From Shewanella sp. SR44-3 (lineage in GTDB: Bacteria; Pseudomonadota; Gammaproteobacteria; Enterobacterales; Shewanellaceae): a DNA stretch of 64,000 bases. How positions within the stretch are numbered: the first letter of the stretch is position 1; each line of letters begins with the position of its first letter. The notes under the pieces were generated by a model that had not been told where the DNA came from, did not search any database, and saw only the letters and a list, made by a program, of their open reading frames with translations. The position numbers and the translations under genes were made by a program. Shown piece by piece: positions 1-8,714 of the stretch. The DNA is taken from assembly GCF_014163735.1 (NCBI RefSeq), contig NZ_JACJDV010000008.1:62001-126000 (forward strand), written 5' to 3'.

Positions 1-583
1 CCTCCGCTAAGGTTTCAGAGGCTTTTAGGCGGTCATCAAATTGCTGCTGACGTGCCTTGATACGCTCCAGTGAATCTTTAGCATTAAGCAGCTTTGAGTT
101 GCTTGATGCGAATGAGTCAGTAATGGTTGCAGTCGCTCTTTGCACGCTTTCGGTGGTCTTGACCATGCTGAGCTGGCGTTGATAGTCTGATAACTGACGC
201 TCGGTCTTTTTCACTAAATCTTTCAGGCGCAGTGCATGGGCTGAGAAGCTCTCATTAGCACTTTGCTGCTCAGATAACTCTTGGTCTTGCTGGGCAATCT
301 TTTCAGCCACTTCAACGGCTAAGGCTTCATTGCCTTTCTCTAGGGCTTGAGTCACGTAGCCTTCATGTTCTGCAATGCTGCGCTTTAAGCGATCAACTTC
401 ACGACTGGCTTGCATTTCTTTGGCCATCACGTCGGTGAGTTCACGTTTTGCCTTGGTTAAATGTTTCTCGGCATCACGAATTTCTTGTTCAAAAATGCGA
501 GTTGAATTAGCGTCAACGATTGTCTGGCCAACTTCGGTTGCACCACCGCGAAACGCAGTTAGAATCTTATTTAAAATACCCAT
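1..583 (-). CDS. yjfJ: PspA/IM30 family protein, YjfJ-like (3' end outside window)
   Basis: This is the N-terminal 194 residues of a PspA/IM30 coiled-coil protein; the remainder lies beyond the left edge. It starts MGILNKILTAFRGG, then is almost entirely charged heptad-like helix, as in the ESCRT-III-like PspA fold that binds the inner face of the cytoplasmic membrane. The stretch around residues 150-190 (MVKTTESVQRA, then an LERIKARQ segment) resembles E. coli YjfJ more than classical PspA. The ATG at 581-583 has an AAGGAG ribosome site. It sits 11 bases after yjfI, so the two are probably co-transcribed. Known for the family: membrane maintenance under envelope stress. Inferred: the same role here, working with the upstream membrane proteins. 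No PspB, PspC or PspF homologue is visible in the window. Confidence 0.9.
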   Translation of the reverse strand, partial: MGILNKILTAFRGGATEVGQTIVDANSTRIFEQEIRDAEKHLTKAKRELTDVMAKEMQASREVDRLKRSIAEHEGYVTQALEKGNEALAVEVAEKIAQQDQELSEQQSANESFSAHALRLKDLVKKTERQLSDYQRQLSMVKTTESVQRATATITDSFASSNSKLLNAKDSLERIKARQQQFDDRLKASETLAE

Positions 584-594
584 AGTGTGGCTCC

Positions 595-1008
595 TTAATT
601 CAAAAATTCGGCAAGTTCATCGATAACTTCTAAACAGTTATCCGACAATACCGCCAGTTCTTGTTCAATTTCTTCCATGCTAGATTGTACCGATAAGGCA
701 CCATAGACCACGTATTTGTCATCAATCTTGGCGAATGATGATAAAGGCATTGGAATATTCAGCTCTAACATGGTTTCAAACATTTGTGCGCGGCGAGTTT
801 GATTAACTTCATCCTCACCCCACAGATAACTTATGCATAACACTTGGTTGTCAGTGACAGAAACAAATACAGGGATCTCTTCACGGCCAACAATATTAAC
901 TTGTAATACTTCAACATCACCATCGATAGGGTAACAATCAAATTGAAACCCAGTCTGGCTCAGATCGCCAAGGCCATTTAGGTGGCTGGCTATTTTATGT
1001 ATGTTCAT
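595..1008 (-). CDS. yjfI: YjfI family protein (DUF2170)
   Basis: A small acidic cytoplasmic protein of 137 residues with no signal peptide or membrane segment. Size, the position immediately before a PspA/YjfJ homologue, and residues such as the central YLWGEDEVNQTRRAQMFE stretch match the DUF2170/YjfI family, which is encoded next to yjfJ in E. coli. Biochemical function is unknown; a PspA partner or adaptor is a reasonable inference. The ATG is preceded by AAGGA. Two copies of the palindrome GACATA-N-TATGTC lie 13 and 47 bases upstream of the start, so yjfI is probably the first gene of its own transcript although the other cluster genes lie 100 bases upstream in the same direction. Confidence 0.8.
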   Translation of the reverse strand: MNIHKIASHLNGLGDLSQTGFQFDCYPIDGDVEVLQVNIVGREEIPVFVSVTDNQVLCISYLWGEDEVNQTRRAQMFETMLELNIPMPLSSFAKIDDKYVVYGALSVQSSMEEIEQELAVLSDNCLEVIDELAEFLN

Positions 1009-1020
1009 AGTTGTCCTTAT

Positions 1021-1067
1021 GACATATTATGTCTGTGAGTTAAGATAGCATCAGGACATAATATGTC
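1021..1067. promoter_or_regulatory. Paired 13-bp palindromes upstream of yjfI (candidate operator)
   Basis: Two copies of GACATA-N-TATGTC lie at 1021-1033 and 1055-1067, with arms of six perfectly complementary bases and a single central base. Their centres are 34 bp apart, about three helical turns. The proximal copy abuts the yjfI ribosome site. A third identical copy lies at 4806-4818. The arrangement suggests a dimeric repressor or activator binding on one helix face. The regulator is not recognised. Confidence 0.6.
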
Positions 1068-1109
1068 AAGCGCTATTTTTTGATAATTTTAATCAACTCA
1101 ATAAAGCGT

Positions 1110-2810
1110 TTATCGATTCTCTGACCAGTCAGCTAAATGGTACTGATAAAGCTGTAATGAATTGAGTTTATTTGTTTTTATCTTAGCTTTTTCACGGTAA
1201 AAATCCCCGGGGAATTCAAAAGCCCCCAAGATCAACCCTGAAGTTAGCCAAGTTTCATCAGCCGGTAAGTGAAGTTTTTTTGCTAAACGTTGCTTAGGGC
1301 TGTCGCCAGATTTCGTCGCCATTGACCAGCCCCACTCGCCAAAACTGGGTACATTGTGATGATACTGTTCTACCTTAAAACCGGCTGATGCCAAGGTTTT
1401 ACCCACAGAAATAAAGGCATTAGGTGCATGATAGGGGGAGGTGGATTGCACGGTAATCGCACCATCTGCGCTTAATAGTTCGTTGAGTTTTCGATAGAAA
1501 AAGTCAGAATATAGCTTGTTTAAATCAGGGTGACTTGGATCGGGCAAATCGACAATGATGCTATCGAAGCTTAATTCTTTAGCGATGAGTTTATCGACCC
1601 CATTAAAGGCATCATCGAACATAATTTCAACCCTAGGATCATTTAGGGCATCGCCATTAAGTCGCTTAAGTTCACGGGCTAGGGCCTCAGGCATGTCCTC
1701 AGGGGCTTGTTTAAACAGCTGGACCAAGTCTTTATCTAAATCCATCAAGACGACTTGTTCAGGTTGCCACTTAAGCACTTGTTTCAAGCCTAGGCCATCG
1801 CCGCCGCCGATAATAAGTACCTTTTGCTGCCGTGCGCTGGCGGCGAGTGTTGGGTGGACTAAAAAGCTGTGGTAGATGTGTTCATCGCTACTGGAAAATT
1901 GCAGCCGGCCATTAATGTACAGCGAATATACTGGCGGTAAGCCTTGGCCTCGTAGCCGCTCAGTAATATTGAGCTGCTGGAAACGGGTGGCTTTAGCGTA
2001 AACGACCTTGTCTTTGTAGAGTAAGTTATTAAAGTCTTGCTCCCAACTTGGCCCTTGCCAGGCCAGCAGGATTAAGATGAGTCCCACCACAAAATGCAGC
2101 GCCAGTAAGAGTTTAACTCTAATAATTTGATCCCAAAAACGCCAAATAAACACTAGGCCCGCAAGTAAGTTAACACTGGCGGTGAGGGCTGCTGCCAATT
2201 GAATATCTATGGCCAGCATAAATGCGACCCAGATGGCGGCGCCAATACCTGCGCCTAAGTAATCTGCGCCATAAATGGTGCCGGCATTGTGGAGCAAATG
2301 TGCCTCTGATAAAGATTGACGCACCCTAGCAATTAAGGGGATTTCCATGCCAATCATTAAGCCCAGAATAAGTCCCCATAAGTAGGGTAAGTACTCGCTC
2401 AGATTTTGCAGTTTGGCAATAAAGCCGCCATCGGGGAGGTGATCGGCGGGCAGGCCTAAGGTATTGGCCAGCATCAAAGGAAATTGTTGCCCAAAGCCTA
2501 TGACTGCAGCTGTGATTATGATGGCAAGGGAGCCACACAAGGCGACGAGTAGCTCAAGCACTACAAAGCCTGTGAAAGCACAACGGATTTTGCGGGCTGC
2601 GAATGCCCCAAAGCCCATGGATACGATCATCAAGCCAATCATGGTGTAAATCGCGGCTTCCAGCGCCCCTAAAATACGCCCAGCATAATGAGAAAGCAGA
2701 TACTCATAGATCAAACCGCAGGCTGCTAAAGACGCCATTATGCCTAATAGCAGCGCATCATCTAGCCATGAAACACCTGTGGTTTTATTGGTTTTTAACC
2801 CTAACGCCAT
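1110..2810 (-). CDS. Membrane-anchored spermidine synthase-like protein
   Basis: 566 residues. The first ~250 form about seven hydrophobic helices; the C-terminal half is a Rossmann-type aminopropyltransferase/methyltransferase domain with the nucleotide-binding motif IIGGGDG near residue 335, an acidic MDLDKD after it, and VDLPDPSHPD at the place of the catalytic aspartate loop of spermidine synthases. Soluble SpeE is about 290 residues, so the membrane half is an added module. This fused form is known next to PspA and DUF350 genes in several bacteria; its substrate is not established. It starts eight bases after the DUF350 gene, so the genes are co-transcribed. Whether it makes a polyamine, or modifies a lipid, peptide or protein at the membrane, cannot be read from sequence. 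Confidence 0.8.
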   Translation of the reverse strand: MALGLKTNKTTGVSWLDDALLLGIMASLAACGLIYEYLLSHYAGRILGALEAAIYTMIGLMIVSMGFGAFAARKIRCAFTGFVVLELLVALCGSLAIIITAAVIGFGQQFPLMLANTLGLPADHLPDGGFIAKLQNLSEYLPYLWGLILGLMIGMEIPLIARVRQSLSEAHLLHNAGTIYGADYLGAGIGAAIWVAFMLAIDIQLAAALTASVNLLAGLVFIWRFWDQIIRVKLLLALHFVVGLILILLAWQGPSWEQDFNNLLYKDKVVYAKATRFQQLNITERLRGQGLPPVYSLYINGRLQFSSSDEHIYHSFLVHPTLAASARQQKVLIIGGGDGLGLKQVLKWQPEQVVLMDLDKDLVQLFKQAPEDMPEALARELKRLNGDALNDPRVEIMFDDAFNGVDKLIAKELSFDSIIVDLPDPSHPDLNKLYSDFFYRKLNELLSADGAITVQSTSPYHAPNAFISVGKTLASAGFKVEQYHHNVPSFGEWGWSMATKSGDSPKQRLAKKLHLPADETWLTSGLILGAFEFPGDFYREKAKIKTNKLNSLQLYQYHLADWSENR

Positions 2811-2818
2811 ATCTGATT

Positions 2819-3721
2819 TTACGCCATTAGTGCGGTGAGAATTAACGCTATGGCAATGCTAATGGCCATTTCTACTGCGGCAATACCAATATTGTGTTGC
2901 TGCTCGACTTCTTGGGCCAAATTGATGCGAGCAAGCACTAAGGCTTTCACTAAGGTTATCAGTAAAGATAGTACAATCAACATGATAAGTGAAAATGCAG
3001 TCCAACCTATAATGTTAGCAAGGTAGGCTGTGGGGTCGTAAATAATGAAGTGACTGGCGGCGTTAAAGCTTAATGCCATCGCAATCAAGTAACCGCTATG
3101 ACGTATGGCAAGAGCGGTTTGCCCGCCAACAAAGGCTTGTTGCATTGAAGCGTCTTGATTGCGTTTGGCATAACGGTTTTCGCGCATACGGGTCAACAGC
3201 ACTAAGATAAACTGCGATACGATAAAAGCACTAAAAATGGCGATAAAGGTATCTAGAGTGATGTCTTCAGCCCACATCAATACTGAGCGTATGATGATAG
3301 CTGTCGCAATCGCGACCGAGGCATCAACCACTGCAACTGAGACATTGCCCTTGAGGATTTCTGCGTTTTTATCAAATTCATTTAGGGCTATCTTGTCATG
3401 TAAGAAGCGCCCCAGTTTAATCAGAATTAAACCAAACAGGCCGTAACTTGTCATGCCTATGGCTTCTGTTGCCAAGGAGCTTGCAGCTTCCCCTGTGATG
3501 GCGCCTGTGAGCACAATGCCCAGAGCTGCAATGGCGCCCGCTGTGCTTATGCCAAAGGCGAAGTTGTCGCGCTCAGCAAGTTCGGCGCTACTGTTCACTT
3601 TTACGCTCCAGCCTTGCAGATAACGCATTAAGGTGAGCAGCACCACGGCTATGGTTAAATCTATAGCGAGAATACTCATCAGCTCTTGGGTTAAGCCTAG
3701 GTCTTGAAATAATGTCATCAT
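2819..3721 (-). CDS. DUF350 family inner-membrane protein (YjfL-like, tandem)
   Basis: 300 residues with about eight predicted membrane helices, arranged as two similar halves of four; each half matches the DUF350 type seen in E. coli YjfL (about 130 residues). The repeat shows as two glycine/alanine-rich blocks (around residues 50-85 and 195-230), each following a charged loop. The start is ATGATG after AAGGAA; either ATG could be used. It sits seven bases after the lipoprotein gene and eight before the aminopropyltransferase gene. DUF350 proteins often accompany PspA homologues, but no transport activity has been established to my knowledge. Inferred role: membrane partner of the PspA-like protein. 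Confidence 0.8.
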   Translation of the reverse strand: MMTLFQDLGLTQELMSILAIDLTIAVVLLTLMRYLQGWSVKVNSSAELAERDNFAFGISTAGAIAALGIVLTGAITGEAASSLATEAIGMTSYGLFGLILIKLGRFLHDKIALNEFDKNAEILKGNVSVAVVDASVAIATAIIIRSVLMWAEDITLDTFIAIFSAFIVSQFILVLLTRMRENRYAKRNQDASMQQAFVGGQTALAIRHSGYLIAMALSFNAASHFIIYDPTAYLANIIGWTAFSLIMLIVLSLLITLVKALVLARINLAQEVEQQHNIGIAAVEMAISIAIALILTALMA

Positions 3722-3727
3722 GGTTCC

Positions 3728-4687
3728 TTATTTTCCTCGACTCACGCCGCGACTAGTTCGGCTGCTGGAATTGCGAAAACTACTGTCTTTAGAATAATTT
3801 GAGCGAAACTTACTGCGATTACCGGCGGTACTTGCCGCTGGGGCTGAGCTGCTTTGCTTAGATAGGCTAGTGGCTCCGGTGCGAGTCTTAGCGTAGGGGC
3901 TTTGAAAGCGCTTGCCTTGAGAGCTAAAGCGCTTTTTCTCACGTTCAAAGGTGCTATTTTGACTCGTTGCTTGTTTAGGGGAGGTGTAACGGTAGCGGCC
4001 GACATCATTGTAGTAGCTGTAACCACGACGACTAGACCAGCGATCATAGCCAATGGGGCGATTAAACACATTAGAAAACATGGCGTACATGCCATACCAA
4101 GCCCAGAATGAGGTGCCGCTGCTGTTGGTTTGCCAGCTGCCATAGCCAGGATTACCCACAAGTTGACTGCCAGGGCCAAAATCTTCGCCGCCATTGGCAA
4201 GCACTGAGGCTTCTTTGCTGATGGAGTTAACGCGGGCTAAGGCACCATTGGACATATCGGCAATCACATTGACAGGATCTGATAATAAATCGTTATACAA
4301 GCTTGGGTCTAAGGCTTGATATAGATTTTGTGCTTCATTGAGTTGCTGGTCGACATCGATAAAATTGGCGCTAGTCTTTAATTCTTGAAGGCGCCGCACA
4401 AGGGATTGATACATAGGGCCTTGGGTCCCAGCATCTTTTTCTAGCTCCTCGATTAATGGCCTGAGATCTGGCTTGTTTTTAGCTAAAATCTGGGCGTACT
4501 GACTCAGTAAGTTAGCGTTTCTTAACTGCTTATTATCAAGCATGGTGGCAAGTTGGCTCAAGCGCTGTTGGCTGAGCTGTTGATACTGCTCGATTTGTTC
4601 TGGCCTATCGTCGCCACAGCCAGTTAATACTAAGCTAGAGATGATAACAGACAAGATACCGAGGATGCGGGGAAGCATGCCGCTCAT
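3728..4687 (-). CDS. Lipoprotein of unknown function, first gene of the PspA-type cluster
   Basis: 319 residues. The N-terminus is a lipoprotein signal ending in LVLTGC (lipid-anchored Cys near residue 24), so it is probably attached to an envelope membrane. The middle (about 30-160) is helical and Gln/Leu-rich. After residue 175 it becomes rich in Gly, Trp, Tyr and Phe (WAWYGMYAMFSNVF), and the last ~90 residues are rich in Ser, Arg and Lys, probably disordered and basic. I do not recognise the family; E. coli yjfM, in the comparable locus, also encodes a lipoprotein, but I cannot show homology. The ATG follows GGAG. It begins the run of minus-strand genes ending in yjfJ, with the palindrome 4806-4818 lying 119 bp upstream. 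Confidence 0.75.
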   Translation of the reverse strand: MSGMLPRILGILSVIISSLVLTGCGDDRPEQIEQYQQLSQQRLSQLATMLDNKQLRNANLLSQYAQILAKNKPDLRPLIEELEKDAGTQGPMYQSLVRRLQELKTSANFIDVDQQLNEAQNLYQALDPSLYNDLLSDPVNVIADMSNGALARVNSISKEASVLANGGEDFGPGSQLVGNPGYGSWQTNSSGTSFWAWYGMYAMFSNVFNRPIGYDRWSSRRGYSYYNDVGRYRYTSPKQATSQNSTFEREKKRFSSQGKRFQSPYAKTRTGATSLSKQSSSAPAASTAGNRSKFRSNYSKDSSFRNSSSRTSRGVSRGK

Positions 4688-4805
4688 GTTTTCTCCAAAT
4701 TGGGTTGGTTTCAGCTACAAATTCGATATGACTGGTGCATAGCTTATAGTAATCTTGATGCAGCTTTAGAACTTTATTCTTTGTATCTAGTTATATAACA
4801 CTCGC

Positions 4806-4818
4806 GACATAATATGTC
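4806..4818. promoter_or_regulatory. Third copy of the GACATA-N-TATGTC palindrome
   Basis: The 13 bases are identical to the copy at 1055-1067. The site lies in the 156-bp spacer between the divergent lipoprotein gene (start 4687) and glnE (start 4844). It is 119 bp upstream of the lipoprotein start, suited to controlling the PspA-type cluster, and 26 bp from the glnE start, where binding could also obstruct glnE transcription. The regulator is unknown. Confidence 0.55.
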
Positions 4819-4843
4819 GACCGCTAATTTGTTAAGGAATATT

Positions 4844-7702
4844 ATGCCTGTACCCAGTCAGAGCCACAAAGTTTATCCGGCCACTTTGGCACAGACATCG
4901 GTGCAATATTGGACTGCGCTTATTCAAGTTTGGCCTGAGGCGCAAAATCAGCTGAGTACAGCGCAGCAAGATGAGCTGAAAACAGTACTGGGTTTGAGTG
5001 ATTATATCGCGCAGCAATTATGCCGTCACCCCGACTGGATTCTGATCTTGTTTGAACAAGGGCTATTAGAAGAAGTCGATAGGCAGGCCTTTGATCACCA
5101 GCTGCACAAATTATTAGCGGCTGCCACCGATGATGAACAAGCTAAAAAAGTACTAAGAGAGTTTAGAAATCTACACATGGTGCGCTTGGCATGGCGTGAT
5201 TTCATGAATTACAGCAGTCTAGAGGCTTCATTATTAGATTTATCGGCGCTGGCGGAAGCATTAGTGATTGCCGGGCGTGATTGGCTTTATAGGCAAATGT
5301 GCATGCAATACGGCACGCCCAGTGATAGCGAAGGTCGGCCACAACCTTTGCTTATTTTAGGTATGGGGAAACTGGGCGGGCGAGAGCTTAATTTCTCCTC
5401 TGACATAGATTTGATTTTTACCTTCCCTGAGCACGGTGAAACCGTAGGGGCACGGCGCTCACAAACCAACCAAGAGTTTTTTATTCGTATGGGGCAGCGA
5501 TTGATTAATTTACTTAATCAACTCACTGTCGATGGCTTTGTATTTAGGGTTGATATGCGCCTTCGGCCTTACGGCGAGAGCGGCCCTTTGGTGGTGAGCT
5601 TTAGCGGGCTTGAAGATTATTATCAAGAGCAAGGCCGTGACTGGGAGCGCTATGCCATGGTTAAGGCTCGCGCTTTAGGCCCTTGGAATGGCTACAGCGA
5701 TGAGCTGCATGCTTTACTCAAGCCTTTTATTTATCGCCGCTACATTGACTTTTCTGCTATTGATTCATTGCGCAGAATGAAGCAATTGATCGCTCAAGAA
5801 GTCCGTCGTCGTCAATTGACTGATAACATTAAATTAGGCGCCGGCGGTATTCGTGAAGTGGAATTCGTGGTGCAGAGTTTTCAGCTTATTCGTGGCGGCC
5901 GCGAGCCAGCTCTTAGACAACAGAGCCTATTTGGTGCCATAGATGTGCTGTACAGCTTAGGCCAGTTGGAGTACTTGGCAGTTGATGAGCTAAAGCACAG
6001 TTATGTGTTACTGCGCCGAGTGGAAAATCTGCTGCAAGCCATAGATGATAAGCAAACCCAAACCTTGCCAAATCGTGGATTAGATTGGCAGCGGCTTTGT
6101 TATGGCTTAGACAGGGTAAATGAGTCTGATTTACGTACCCATATTGAAAAAGCCATGGGATTAATTCATCAGCATTTTAATGCCACTGTGGGCGGTATGG
6201 ATAGCCAAGAACAAAGTGAGCATTGGACTTCACAGCTGTGGAATATTCAACAAGACGACCATGCACAGGCGTTACTTGATGAACAGCAAATAGAAGATGA
6301 TGAACTTTGGCCGTTACTCAGCCATTGGCGCGCCGTGGTGGCTAAGCGCACCATAGGGCCAAGAGGCAGGGAAACCTTAGATAAACTTATGCCAAGGTTA
6401 TTGGATGAACTCACCGGGATGATGAAACCAAGTCAAGCATTCAAGTCTGTAATGCAGGTGCTAGATCAAATCCTCACACGCACCACTTATCTTGAACTAT
6501 TGTGTGAAAACCCCGGTGCGCGTCAGCAACTGGTGAGCCTGTGCTGCGCTAGCCCTTGGGTGGCTAAAGAATTAGCTAATTTTCCTATGTTGCTGGATGA
6601 GCTTATTGATCCCTCTCAGCTTTACGACACCACTTCTATCGACGATTATCCTAGTGAGTTACGTCAGTATTTACTGCGAGTGCCAGAAGATGACATGGAG
6701 CAGCAGATGGAAGCATTGCGGCAGTTTAAATTATCGCAGCAGTTAAAAATTGCCGCGGCCGATGTCACAGGTGTCTTACCTGTGATGCAGGTGAGTGACC
6801 ACTTAACCTTTTTAGCTGAAGCCATCATAGAGCAAGTGGTACATCAAGCTTGGCATCAGGTGGCTAGCCGCCATGGAGTCCCTGCTGGCACCAGTATAGA
6901 TAACATGGGTTTTGCCATTATTGGCTACGGTAAATTGGGCGGTATTGAGCTAGGTTATGGCTCAGATCTTGATTTGGTTTTCTTGCATCAAAACGATCTA
7001 TTTGGAATTACAGATGGCGATCGCTCCATCGAAGCTAAGCTGTTCTACCTTAAATTAGCCCAGCGAATAGTCCACCTGTTTGCAACCCGTACCACCTCGG
7101 GCGAGCTTTATGAAGTGGATATGCGACTGCGACCTTCTGGTGAATCTGGGCTACTTGTGAGTGATATAGAAGGTTTTTATCAATACTTACAGACAGAAGC
7201 TTGGATCTGGGAGCATCAAGCCTTAGTGCGTTCACGATTTGTGTTTGGCTCAGGAAGTATGGCGGCGCGTTTTAATGATATTCGTGCAGCAGTGCTTAAG
7301 ATGCCCCGAGAGCAGGCTGAGCTTGCAAAAGCGGTGCGGGATATGCGCACTAAGATGCGCGATCATCTGCTTAAAATTCGCACTGATGAATTTGACTTAA
7401 AACAAAGCCCAGGCGGTATTGCTGACATTGAGTTTATTGGTCAATACCTGGTACTTGCTCACGCTAATGAGTATGAAGATTTAACCTTATGGTCTGATAA
7501 CGTGAGAATTTTTGAGGTGCTGGCAGATCTGGGTTTATTACCTGTGATGCAGGCTCAACTGTTAACCCAGACCTATTGTTGGCTCAGAGATGAAAACCAC
7601 AGATTAACCTTACAACATGCCAAAGGCGTATTGGCATTGGCTAGCGTGATCCATAAAACTGAGCCGATACTTGAGTTGTATCAAGAGTTGCTCAAGGCTT
7701 AA
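4844..7702 (+). CDS. glnE: Bifunctional glutamine synthetase adenylyltransferase/adenylyl-removing enzyme
   Basis: GlnE attaches AMP to a tyrosine of glutamine synthetase when nitrogen is plentiful and removes it when nitrogen is scarce, under PII control. Two nucleotidyltransferase domains are visible: the N-terminal one with [17 protein letters not shown] near residues 173-189, the C-terminal one with [17 protein letters not shown] near 693-709. Each keeps the paired aspartates. Length is 952 residues (E. coli 946). I chose the ATG at 4844 because AAGGA lies five bases before it; an in-frame ATG at 4814 falls inside the palindrome 4806-4818 and lacks a ribosome site. The stop overlaps the convergent SbtA-like gene by two bases. 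Expected to be cytoplasmic. Confidence 0.97.
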   Translation: MPVPSQSHKVYPATLAQTSVQYWTALIQVWPEAQNQLSTAQQDELKTVLGLSDYIAQQLCRHPDWILILFEQGLLEEVDRQAFDHQLHKLLAAATDDEQAKKVLREFRNLHMVRLAWRDFMNYSSLEASLLDLSALAEALVIAGRDWLYRQMCMQYGTPSDSEGRPQPLLILGMGKLGGRELNFSSDIDLIFTFPEHGETVGARRSQTNQEFFIRMGQRLINLLNQLTVDGFVFRVDMRLRPYGESGPLVVSFSGLEDYYQEQGRDWERYAMVKARALGPWNGYSDELHALLKPFIYRRYIDFSAIDSLRRMKQLIAQEVRRRQLTDNIKLGAGGIREVEFVVQSFQLIRGGREPALRQQSLFGAIDVLYSLGQLEYLAVDELKHSYVLLRRVENLLQAIDDKQTQTLPNRGLDWQRLCYGLDRVNESDLRTHIEKAMGLIHQHFNATVGGMDSQEQSEHWTSQLWNIQQDDHAQALLDEQQIEDDELWPLLSHWRAVVAKRTIGPRGRETLDKLMPRLLDELTGMMKPSQAFKSVMQVLDQILTRTTYLELLCENPGARQQLVSLCCASPWVAKELANFPMLLDELIDPSQLYDTTSIDDYPSELRQYLLRVPEDDMEQQMEALRQFKLSQQLKIAAADVTGVLPVMQVSDHLTFLAEAIIEQVVHQAWHQVASRHGVPAGTSIDNMGFAIIGYGKLGGIELGYGSDLDLVFLHQNDLFGITDGDRSIEAKLFYLKLAQRIVHLFATRTTSGELYEVDMRLRPSGESGLLVSDIEGFYQYLQTEAWIWEHQALVRSRFVFGSGSMAARFNDIRAAVLKMPREQAELAKAVRDMRTKMRDHLLKIRTDEFDLKQSPGGIADIEFIGQYLVLAHANEYEDLTLWSDNVRIFEVLADLGLLPVMQAQLLTQTYCWLRDENHRLTLQHAKGVLALASVIHKTEPILELYQELLKA

Positions 7703-8649
7703 TATAATTGTGCTATCCAGTTTTGGTACAAAGGTAAGCCAATTAATACGTTAACTGGGAAAGTGATCCCAAGAGATGCCAGCATAGCAAGGCCAATATT
7801 GGCATCGGGAATCGCGGCCTTAATGGCGGCAGGGGCGGCGATGTAAGAAGCGCTGGCACTGAGCCCAGCCAATACTAAAGTGCTACCTTGAGGTAATTCA
7901 AGCCATAGGCCCGCTAAGATCCCAACCCAGGCCAAAATAAAAGGGGCTACAGCTGCAAATATCAATAAGCGCCATTGTTTATAAGGCAGTGGGAAGCACA
8001 CTTTTGCTGTTGTAATCCCCATTTCTAATAGAAATAATGCTAATAAAGTTTTAAAACCGCCCAATAACATAGGAGTCAGTGGCGCCATACCATCAGTGCC
8101 ATATATCCAACCAATTAATACTCCTCCACAAAGCAAGACAACGCCGCGGCTGGTCATGGCCTCATGGAGTACGCTTGAATTGGATGAACTTCCTACATCC
8201 GTGCTGTCTTTCGCCTGTAAATGGCGGTAAAGCCACAACATGACAATAATTGCAGGTAGCTCGAGTAACACTAAATAAAGAGTGGTTTCAGGTTTTAGGG
8301 GTAAATCTGAGACTTCAACCATGGCCATGACAACTGCGAAGGTGCCCGCGCTGACTGAGCCGTAATGGGCTGCCACACTAATAGCATCGGTGCGATGCAA
8401 TTTAATCACTTTCGTCAACAGCGGATATAAACTTAGAGGGATAATCAATCCCATGGCGATAATTGCCAATAACTCTAGATAGTTTAGTGTGTGAGTCTGA
8501 CCGTGAAGCGCCATGCCGCCTTTTAAACCTAAGGTCAGCATCAGTAGGATAGATAGGGTCTCATAAGTGGCTTTGGGGACTTTTAGATCAGATTTAATCA
8601 GTCCAGCGAGTAATCCAAGAGCAAAAAAGGCGATGACGATATCAGGCAT
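7699..8649 (-). CDS. SbtA-like sodium-dependent bicarbonate transporter family permease
   Basis: 316 residues, nearly all hydrophobic, with about ten membrane helices. The N-terminal run through [23 protein letters not shown] and the second-half [16 protein letters not shown] segment are characteristic of the SbtA/DUF897 family, whose cyanobacterial founder carries bicarbonate with sodium. In heterotrophic proteobacteria the substrate is unproven. The charged insertion near residues 160-175 separates the two inverted halves. No PII-like SbtB regulator is seen beside it. Its 3' end overlaps that of glnE, so the two transcripts converge with no room for a terminator. The start codon has no strong ribosome site. 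Confidence 0.8.
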   Translation of the reverse strand: MPDIVIAFFALGLLAGLIKSDLKVPKATYETLSILLMLTLGLKGGMALHGQTHTLNYLELLAIIAMGLIIPLSLYPLLTKVIKLHRTDAISVAAHYGSVSAGTFAVVMAMVEVSDLPLKPETTLYLVLLELPAIIVMLWLYRHLQAKDSTDVGSSSNSSVLHEAMTSRGVVLLCGGVLIGWIYGTDGMAPLTPMLLGGFKTLLALFLLEMGITTAKVCFPLPYKQWRLLIFAAVAPFILAWVGILAGLWLELPQGSTLVLAGLSASASYIAAPAAIKAAIPDANIGLAMLASLGITFPVNVLIGLPLYQNWIAQLY

Positions 8650-8714
8650 GAGTTTGTTATCTATTGGCAGTATTAAATGATGCTGATTGTGCCTGTATAA
8701 GAAAAGCTTAGCAA

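Noticed and set aside
3742..4200. 152-residue open frame inside the lipoprotein gene on the same strand
   Set aside because: Out-of-frame shadow of the lipoprotein gene with Ala/Leu-rich composition and no ribosome site.
4814..4843. Upstream ATG for glnE inside the palindrome
   Set aside because: It lacks a ribosome site and overlaps the palindrome; ATG at 4844 has AAGGA and better length.
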